Under the pieces are notes generated by a model, which was given only the letters and a program-made list of their open reading frames with translations, was not told the origin of the DNA and searched no databases. A stretch of 64,000 bases of DNA from Chryseobacterium balustinum (GTDB lineage Bacteria > Bacteroidota > Bacteroidia > Flavobacteriales > Weeksellaceae): positions 34,267 to 98,266 of the forward strand of contig NZ_FUZE01000017.1 in assembly GCF_900168205.1 (NCBI RefSeq), in the 5' to 3' direction. A program made the translations under genes and the position numbers. Below are positions 59,073 to 64,000 of this stretch, one piece after another (within the stretch, counting starts at the first letter, position 1; each line of letters begins with the position of its first letter).

Positions 59073-59791
59073 GAACGGTACTAATTTTTGCAGTGAGTTT
59101 GATTTTCGGTCTTAGTGCAGCACAAACAAAGATTAATAAAAGTTTTTCTACAGATAAAAATCAAAAAATATCGTTGAAGTTTGATTATCCCGAATTGATC
59201 AAGATCAGCACTTGGGATAAGCCTGAAGTTCAAATCTTGGGAACAGTTAATATTAATGAGAATGAAAGCAATGAAGCTTTTCAGATAAAAGAATCTAAAG
59301 AAGGAAATTCTCTGGTTATTGAAGGTAAAATAGCTGAAATGAAGAATATTCCTCATCGAATCAAGGTTGAAAAAGATAATAAAAAACTGATTTTTAAAAC
59401 TCGTGAAGAGTATCAAAAGTATTGTAAAGAAAATAATGTAACGTTTAATTCGATGAACAATGGCGTTGATGTGGATATCAAATTAGAAATAAAAGTTCCG
59501 AAATCTTTAATGACTCAGATAGAATCTCAATATGGTTTGGTTGAAGTGAAAGATTTTGGCGGAACAATCAATGTGAATGCGATATACGGTGGAATTGATG
59601 CCACGGTTTTGGATAAAAATGTTGGAAAGCTTTCTGCGGAAACCCATTTTGGACAAATTTATTCAAATTTAGATACCAAATTCACAGGAAAAGATTCGGA
59701 TGATTTTCGTACTTTAGTTACGGCAACATTTGGAAACGGACCACAATATAATCTGGAATCCAAATACGGAAATATTTATCTAAGAAAATAA
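59069..59791 (+). CDS. Secreted DUF4097-like beta-repeat protein, second gene
   Basis: A 240-residue relative with signal peptide MRTVLIFAVSLIFGLSAAQT and the same periodic strands (IESQYGLVEVKDFGGTINV, NAIYGGIDATVL, ETHFGQIYSN, ESKYGNIYLRK). Start codon overlaps the stop of the previous gene (ATGA). Two such proteins after a sigma/anti-sigma pair suggest they are the output or feedback part of the same envelope response. Confidence 0.83.
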   Translation: MRTVLIFAVSLIFGLSAAQTKINKSFSTDKNQKISLKFDYPELIKISTWDKPEVQILGTVNINENESNEAFQIKESKEGNSLVIEGKIAEMKNIPHRIKVEKDNKKLIFKTREEYQKYCKENNVTFNSMNNGVDVDIKLEIKVPKSLMTQIESQYGLVEVKDFGGTINVNAIYGGIDATVLDKNVGKLSAETHFGQIYSNLDTKFTGKDSDDFRTLVTATFGNGPQYNLESKYGNIYLRK

Positions 59792-59806
59792 TATTGGTAG
59801 TATTTA

Positions 59807-60190
59807 ATGAAAAACGAAATTCATCATAAGAAAATGACTGTCATCAATGGCGGTCATTTTTCAGATTTGGAAGGCTTTTACGAAGAAATTTCTCAACTTT
59901 TTATGAAAGATGAAGATTGGAAAGTCGGAACTCTGGATGGTTTTGATGATATTCTGTACGGAGTTGAAACAGATATTACTTGGAAAGACTCTCAAAAGTC
60001 GAAAGAAGATTTAGGTCTTGATTTAACTAAAGAATTTTATGAAAATAAGATCAAACAAGGGAAACCTTTCAATGTACAATTGATTCAGCAAAAATTGGAT
60101 GAACTGATTGCCGGAAACGGACAGACTTTATTTGAAATTTTAATTGAGATCATAGAATCGCATAAAAATATTACATTGATTTTAGATTGA
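59807..60190 (+). CDS. Barstar-like (ribonuclease inhibitor family) protein
   Basis: A 127-residue protein. TVINGGHFSDLEGFYEEISQ and GTLDGFDDILYGV, then a C-terminal TLFEILIEIIESHKNITLIL, follow the barstar fold, in which an acidic surface blocks a secreted ribonuclease. No barnase-like gene is in the window, so it is an orphan inhibitor or has another partner. Start may be 59807 or 59834 (MTVINGG); the second ATG lies within a hairpin whose sequence equals the purL terminator. It may be co-transcribed with the sigma operon (15-base gap). Confidence 0.72.
   Translation: MKNEIHHKKMTVINGGHFSDLEGFYEEISQLFMKDEDWKVGTLDGFDDILYGVETDITWKDSQKSKEDLGLDLTKEFYENKIKQGKPFNVQLIQQKLDELIAGNGQTLFEILIEIIESHKNITLILD
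59831..59861 (+). repeat. Hairpin-forming segment shared with the purL terminator
   Basis: AAAATGACTG pairs with CGGTCATTTT (one G-T) and would bury the ATG at 59834. It differs from 56547-56577 in one base of 31. It may act as a translational hairpin, or as an attenuator because of the following T run. Confidence 0.7.
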
Positions 60191-60284
60191 TCTTTAAACA
60201 CAAATTACACGAATGTTTTGCACAAATAACACAAAATATCTGTGAAGATCTGAGAGATCTGTGGGAATTAATGGTTTGACTTGA

Positions 60285-60316
60285 TATTGCTTCGTCGCTT
60301 GTCTCCTCGCAATGAC
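60285..60316. repeat. Dispersed repeat fragment (ATTGCTTCG...CGCAATGAC)
   Basis: This is a relative, in inverse orientation, of 47466-47494. The preceding gap (60191-60284) has ACACAAATTACACGAAT-type sequence seen also near 46150, so the whole gap is repeat-derived. Confidence 0.6.
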
Positions 60317-60319
60317 TAT

Positions 60320-60676
60320 TTAATTGAAAATATATTTCCAATACACCAAAACTCCAACAATCATAGAAAGTATCGACATCAAAGTAACAGCTCCTGCAGA
60401 AACATCTTTTATAAAGCCAATTCTTTTATCAAATTCAGGTTGAATGATATCACAAATTTTCTCGATTGCTGTATTGAAAATTTCAGCTGCTAAAACTCCA
60501 AAACAAACGATAAGGATGAGAATTGTATCAAAACTTGACAGTTTTAGATAAAAAATCAGAAAAATATTGATGAAAAAGGCGAAAACTTCAAGCTGAAAGT
60601 TTCTTTCAGATCTAAGCATAAAGAAAATACCTCGAAAAGCATTCAGAAAACTTTTATGAATAGGAGGTTTGCGCAT
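60320..60676 (-). CDS. dgkA: Diacylglycerol/undecaprenol kinase
   Basis: A 118-residue inner-membrane enzyme with three helices (~32-47, 50-70 and 95-115). The DgkA motifs AEIFNTAIEKICD and FIKDVSAGAV hold the catalytic Glu and metal sites. It uses ATP to phosphorylate diacylglycerol or undecaprenol, recycling lipid carriers. Its promoter is at 60691, and it is divergent from a secreted-protein gene. Confidence 0.92.
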   Translation of the reverse strand: MRKPPIHKSFLNAFRGIFFMLRSERNFQLEVFAFFINIFLIFYLKLSSFDTILILIVCFGVLAAEIFNTAIEKICDIIQPEFDKRIGFIKDVSAGAVTLMSILSMIVGVLVYWKYIFN

Positions 60677-60690
60677 TTTTTTCTTTTTTA

Positions 60691-60698
60691 CAAATATA
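60691..60698 (-). promoter_or_regulatory. Candidate -7 element of dgkA
   Basis: On the minus strand this reads TATATTTG, matching TAnnTTTG, 14 bases before the dgkA start. Confidence 0.45.
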
Positions 60699-60728
60699 GA
60701 AAAAAGGACAAGATTTTAATTTTTCTCT

Positions 60729-60736
60729 TATATTTG
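60729..60736 (+). promoter_or_regulatory. Candidate -7 element of the secreted-protein gene
   Basis: TATATTTG matches TAnnTTTG. It lies downstream of the longest frame's start (60656), which argues for the start at 60752-60755. Confidence 0.5.
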
Positions 60737-60754
60737 ACAAATTTAATTTTAATG

Positions 60755-61366
60755 ATGAAAAATGTATTTCTTTTATTAGGTTTAGTGATTTCTACCGGCC
60801 TTTTTTCACAGGATTATAAGAAGAAAATTGCTAAATCTTCTTGCGATTGCGTGAAGTCAATTAAGACCGAGGGGAAAAATGGTTCGGCAATAACTGCAGA
60901 GCTTGGAGTATGTATGCTTAAAGCTACAATGCCATTTTCAAAAGAAATCAAAAAAGATTATAATATCGATCCTACAGCTGATATTGCAGATACTGAGAAA
61001 ATGGAACAGTTGGGAATAAAAATGGGAATTCTCATGGCGGAAGAATGTCAGGAAGAGTTTTTGAAAATAGCTCAATATGCTGATGAGGAAGCGGGAGGAA
61101 AAGAGTCTTCAGAACTTTTAATAAACGGAACGGTCTCTAAAATTGAGAAAGAAAACTTTATTGTTTTCCATGTGGTAGGAGAAAATAAGATTTTGAATAA
61201 GCTTTATTGGATCTCTTCTGTAGATTCCAATTTAGATTTACCTAAAGAATATCAAACCTTGATGAACAGAAAAGTTAGCATCAGCTATTTTACGATGGAG
61301 ATTTTTGATCCGAAAATTAACGACTACAAAACCCTGAATATTATTTCGACACTTAAAACAGAATAA
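60755..61366 (+). CDS. Secreted protein of unknown function
   Basis: A 203-residue protein with a signal peptide (MKNVFLLLGLVISTGLFSQ) and a mature part containing cysteines in SSCDCVKSI, GVCML and EECQEEF, which may form disulfides or bind metal. The C-terminal ~75 residues (LINGTVSKIEKENFIVFHVV and onward) look like a small beta-barrel. I do not recognise the family. ATG 60752 directly before is an equal alternative start. Confidence 0.72.
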   Translation: MKNVFLLLGLVISTGLFSQDYKKKIAKSSCDCVKSIKTEGKNGSAITAELGVCMLKATMPFSKEIKKDYNIDPTADIADTEKMEQLGIKMGILMAEECQEEFLKIAQYADEEAGGKESSELLINGTVSKIEKENFIVFHVVGENKILNKLYWISSVDSNLDLPKEYQTLMNRKVSISYFTMEIFDPKINDYKTLNIISTLKTE

Positions 61367-61420
61367 TGACATTTGTTAATAACTCTCAGGATTATTCTTT
61401 TCTATCTGTTTTCTATTTGT

Positions 61421-61428
61421 TATATTTG
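61421..61428 (+). promoter_or_regulatory. Candidate -7 element of dnaN
   Basis: TATATTTG matches TAnnTTTG, 21 bases before the dnaN ATG. Confidence 0.5.
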
Positions 61429-61449
61429 TAGAAACTTATTTTTAAATCT

Positions 61450-62580
61450 ATGAAATTTATTATTTCAAGTGGTGAACTGCAGAAGGCTTTGCAAACTGTA
61501 AGTGGCGTAATATCAAGCTCTCAATCGAGACCGATTTTAGAAAACTATCTTTTTGAACTCAACGAAAACATCGTTACCATTACTGCATCTGATGGCGAAA
61601 CAACACTTATTACTTCTTTGGAGGTAAAGTCAGACGATTCTGGTAAGTTTGCGGTTCCAGCTAAGATTTTTCAAGATTTTATAAAAACGTACGGCGAGCA
61701 GCCTCTTACTTTGGTGGTGAAAGACAATGCTGAAGGTACGGGTAGTTTGCTTGAAATTTTAGACGAAAAAGATAATTTTGCTGTGGCTTTAGATAACGCA
61801 GATGATTATCCTGAAATTCCGGAATTTGATATTTCTCAAAGTGTCACAATGCCTGCAGGAGTTTTGTCTGAAGCTTTAACCAACACCCTTTTTGCAACAA
61901 GTAACGATTCTCTTCGTCCGGTAATGACAGGAGTTTTGTTCCAGTTTGGGGAAAACGAAACCAATTTTGTTTCTACAGATTCTCACAGATTGGTAGTGTA
62001 CAAAAGAACAGATTTGATGAATGCCGAACCAATGGAATTTATCATGCCTAAAAAACCGTTGAATATTTTCAAAAATATTTTAGCAAGCTCAAATGAAGAT
62101 CTTACGATTGACTTCAACGAGAATATGGCTAAATTTACTTTTGGTAAACATATCTGGATTTGTAGATTAATTGACGGAAAATATCCTAACTATACTGCGG
62201 TAATTCCAAAAGAGAACCCGAATGTTTTGACGATCAACAGAAACCTTTTATTAGGTGCGATTAAGAGAGCGTCGATCATGTCTAATAAATCAACCAATCA
62301 GGTAAGATTCAAATTATCTGCTAATATTCTTCACCTTCACGCAGAAGATACAGAATATGCAAACAAAGCAGATATGCAGATTCCTTGTGATTATAACGGA
62401 GAAGATATCAATATCGGTTTCAGTTCTAAATTCTTAACAGAAATGTTGGGCATTTTGGGAGCAGACGATATCACAATGAAAATGTCTCAGCCAAACAGAC
62501 CGGGAATCATCGAGCCTCTTGATGGTCTTGAAGAAAACGAAAATATCTTAATGTTATCAATGCCTGTAATCGGATTGTAA
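61450..62580 (+). CDS. dnaN: DNA polymerase III sliding clamp (beta subunit)
   Basis: A 376-residue clamp with three repeated domains: MKFIISSGELQKALQTVSGV and SRPILENYLFEL begin domain 1, LRPVMTGVLFQF and STDSHRLV lie in domain 2, and GKYPNYTAVIPKEN opens domain 3; the chain ends in the M-P-V-I-G-L peptide-pocket tail (LMLSMPVIGL). As a ring it holds polymerase on DNA, and partners dock through QL(S/D)LF motifs such as the one in the DUF763 protein. It is not beside dnaA here. Confidence 0.97.
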   Translation: MKFIISSGELQKALQTVSGVISSSQSRPILENYLFELNENIVTITASDGETTLITSLEVKSDDSGKFAVPAKIFQDFIKTYGEQPLTLVVKDNAEGTGSLLEILDEKDNFAVALDNADDYPEIPEFDISQSVTMPAGVLSEALTNTLFATSNDSLRPVMTGVLFQFGENETNFVSTDSHRLVVYKRTDLMNAEPMEFIMPKKPLNIFKNILASSNEDLTIDFNENMAKFTFGKHIWICRLIDGKYPNYTAVIPKENPNVLTINRNLLLGAIKRASIMSNKSTNQVRFKLSANILHLHAEDTEYANKADMQIPCDYNGEDINIGFSSKFLTEMLGILGADDITMKMSQPNRPGIIEPLDGLEENENILMLSMPVIGL

Positions 62581-62599
62581 GATTTAAGAAAAATATATA

Positions 62600-62634
62600 T
62601 AAAAAGGATTTCAAATTTTTGAGATCCTTTTTAC
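62600..62634 (+). terminator. Terminator after dnaN
   Basis: Arms AAAAAGGAT and ATCCTTTTT with a short imperfect inner region, 20 bases after the stop. Confidence 0.75.
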
Positions 62635-63031
62635 GTATATTATGCAGTATTTTTGTATTTGAAAATTGATTTAATCTTAAAAAATACTCGTAAAATAATT
62701 GTATTAATTTTTGACAATGATGTAAAGTATTGAAATAGAGTATGTTATACTTAGATCCCTCTTCGGAGTGGGGGAACGACTCTTCGAAATGCTTGATTAT
62801 CCCTTCGAAATGGTTTGCTCTCCATTCTTAATACTTGAACAGTCTAACGAAGTCTTTGTTTGTTTAAACTGAATGATTGAAGCTTAATCCGAAGAAATTA
62901 ATGCGTGCATGGAAGTGTATTCTTGGAAATTTTTGATTGTTGGGTTTCTTATGTGAAATTAGATTTAGCCTAAAATTCCAATTGCTCTTTGCTTCGTATT
63001 TTGAAAAACCTATGTTAAGCAGAGTTGAGAA
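62635..63031. other. Gene-free interval between dnaN and the HEPN-like gene
   Basis: No protein or RNA gene is recognised. CTTCGAAATG occurs twice within 62785-62820. The plus-strand frame 62937-63221 runs into the opposite gene and is not supported. Confidence 0.4.
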
Positions 63032-63754
63032 TTATTTGTTAAACTTAATAATAGTGTTGCCACTTACGAAAGATCCTTCACGGATTAAATTAATTTTTAA
63101 AAGTTCCTCATACAGTCTTCCTTTGTTTCTGAAAAGCTTCTTTATAATTTTTGATGTTATTTTATCTAAAATATCTTCAAGGATCTTATCAAATGCTTTT
63201 ATTGACTTTTCCAAATCATAATACTCAAAATGATTTTGGTTTCTTAATAGCGTAATTTTATCAAATTGTAAATCTGCTCTTACAATTTCATAAACATCAA
63301 ATTTATGTTCTGAATCCTCTTTAATAATAGAGTAATTTGAAGGATGTGAAGCAATTTTATTTCTTAACAAAATTATTTCTGATTGCTTTAAGTTTTGGAT
63401 AAATTCTTTAGAATTTGGAAGTTTGAAAATTTCAAGCAGATTTTCGATTGCTATTTTTTGTTGATAGATAGAATTTAGTAATCCATACAGACGCAGATAT
63501 CTTTCACCAATATCCCTATGTCTTGAAGGACCTTGAAGTCCGAATTGATTAAAAGATGTTTTAGCTATTTCAGTATCATTTATCACATAATAAGAATTCA
63601 GCATAATATTCCATCCGAATTTATTCTCAAAGCAGAAATATTTTTGTACATCTTCTCTAAAGGATTTTTTAGATTTTTCTCCATCCCACTTTAATGCAAA
63701 ATTGCTTAAAATTTCTTTTTGTATATCGATGAATTTTTCAATTATTGTGTCCAT
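63032..63754 (-). CDS. Hypothetical helical protein with a HEPN-like RNxxxxH motif
   Basis: A 240-residue, mostly helical soluble protein of no family known to me. Around residue 131 it has LRNKIASHP (R131, N132, H137), matching the RNx(4-6)H ribonuclease motif of HEPN domains that are common in toxins, abortive-infection and RNA-targeting defence proteins. A conserved-looking GLQGPSRHRDIGERYLRLYG segment lies earlier. The gene is more AT-rich than dnaN, and has no obvious partner. The nuclease idea is inference. Confidence 0.62.
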   Translation of the reverse strand: MDTIIEKFIDIQKEILSNFALKWDGEKSKKSFREDVQKYFCFENKFGWNIMLNSYYVINDTEIAKTSFNQFGLQGPSRHRDIGERYLRLYGLLNSIYQQKIAIENLLEIFKLPNSKEFIQNLKQSEIILLRNKIASHPSNYSIIKEDSEHKFDVYEIVRADLQFDKITLLRNQNHFEYYDLEKSIKAFDKILEDILDKITSKIIKKLFRNKGRLYEELLKINLIREGSFVSGNTIIKFNK

Positions 63755-63860
63755 AAAAAATTGCGTCTAACGGAAAAAGACTAAACAAAGCTGATTCTTT
63801 TTTTAGATTGTCTAAATTAAAGAAAAAAATAATATGAAAAGCAGCGGCGAATAAAAAAAT

Positions 63861-63874
63861 GGAGTACTCCAACT
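63861..63874. promoter_or_regulatory. Small palindrome GGAGTACTCC in a promoter region
   Basis: The ten-base perfect palindrome GGAGTACTCC lies between the divergent HEPN-like gene and the gene starting at 63981. It could be an operator, though a ten-base palindrome can occur by chance. Confidence 0.3.
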
Positions 63875-63948
63875 TTTCCCTAACCTCAGCATTTTGACAA
63901 TACAATGTTGAACTAAACCTCCGGTAGCTTTTCCCTTCGCTGTTTTAT

Positions 63949-63956
63949 TAACTTTG
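63949..63956 (+). promoter_or_regulatory. Candidate -7 element of the gene beginning at 63981
   Basis: TAACTTTG matches TAnnTTTG, 24 bases before the ATG. Confidence 0.45.
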
Positions 63957-63980
63957 GTAAAACAACAAAAAATCTTTAAA

Positions 63981-64000
63981 ATGGCTACAAAAAAAAATCT
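63981..64000 (+). CDS. Start of a further gene (partial)
   Basis: An ATG after a good -7 element and an A-rich leader opens MATKKN and runs off the window. Too short to identify. Confidence 0.45.

Noticed and set aside
60281..60493. 70-codon frame antisense to dgkA
   Set aside because: It starts in a dispersed repeat and overlaps a well-supported gene on the other strand.
62750..62830. Possible tRNA or structured RNA in the TTCGAAATG-containing stretch
   Set aside because: No acceptor stem, anticodon arm or T-arm layout could be folded by eye; the repeats are short and isolated.
62937..63221. 94-codon plus-strand frame after dnaN
   Set aside because: It mostly lies antisense to the HEPN-like gene, starts without ATG support and has no family features.

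Overview
The window is AT-rich, densely coding chromosomal DNA from a member of the Flavobacteriia, most likely a Chryseobacterium-like Weeksellaceae. The evidence is a secreted protein with a type B type IX secretion (T9SS) sorting domain, a monomeric NADP isocitrate dehydrogenase, a long single-chain PurL, a long urocanate hydratase, many genes preceded by the Bacteroidetes -7 promoter element TAnnTTTG, and flavobacterial dispersed palindromes between genes. No rRNA, tRNA, CRISPR array, prophage or intact insertion sequence was seen.

Layout. 1-7050: end of a gluconolactonase-like gene, a DbpA-type DEAD-box helicase, a hotdog thioesterase, a small holin-like membrane protein and a 1399-residue T9SS cargo protein. 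7130-12720: urocanate hydratase (hutU) among small accessory genes (a DUF6624 protein, a leucine-rich repeat protein, a ParE-type toxin-antitoxin pair) and several repeats. 12735-25960: housekeeping and stress genes, including a dihaem peroxidase, a GapN-like dehydrogenase, an ECF sigma factor with a membrane partner, a GreA-like factor, an RclC/AraC pair, a SanA-like protein and an S41 protease lipoprotein. 26100-33106: a metallo-beta-lactamase-fold hydrolase, a GNAT protein, an MFS exporter, icd and thiol peroxidase.

33194-40344 is the most striking segment: three consecutive class III adenylate cyclases (one with TPR repeats, two tandem-duplicated receptor forms with a periplasmic domain and about seven membrane helices), all with non-ATG starts, followed by an HD-domain hydrolase. 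This looks like a local cAMP signalling cluster. 40352-43090 holds a YitT protein, a VOC protein and a DUF763 protein that ends in a textbook sliding-clamp-binding motif.

43403-50442 is a run of small predicted metabolite- or drug-handling proteins (VOC, DinB, SRPBCC families) headed by a Crp/Fnr-type regulator. 51148-56504 carries purB and purL. 56746-59791 is a compact operon: ECF sigma factor, membrane anti-sigma candidate with HEAT-like repeats, and two secreted beta-repeat (DUF4097-like) proteins. The end holds a barstar-like protein, diacylglycerol kinase, a secreted protein, dnaN and a candidate HEPN-type protein.

Three different short tandem repeats (8-, 7- and 6-base units) lie directly upstream of start codons. 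Other notable items are paired hairpins, a duplicated 31-base segment shared by the purL terminator and the barstar-like gene, and direct repeats around a small membrane-protein gene.
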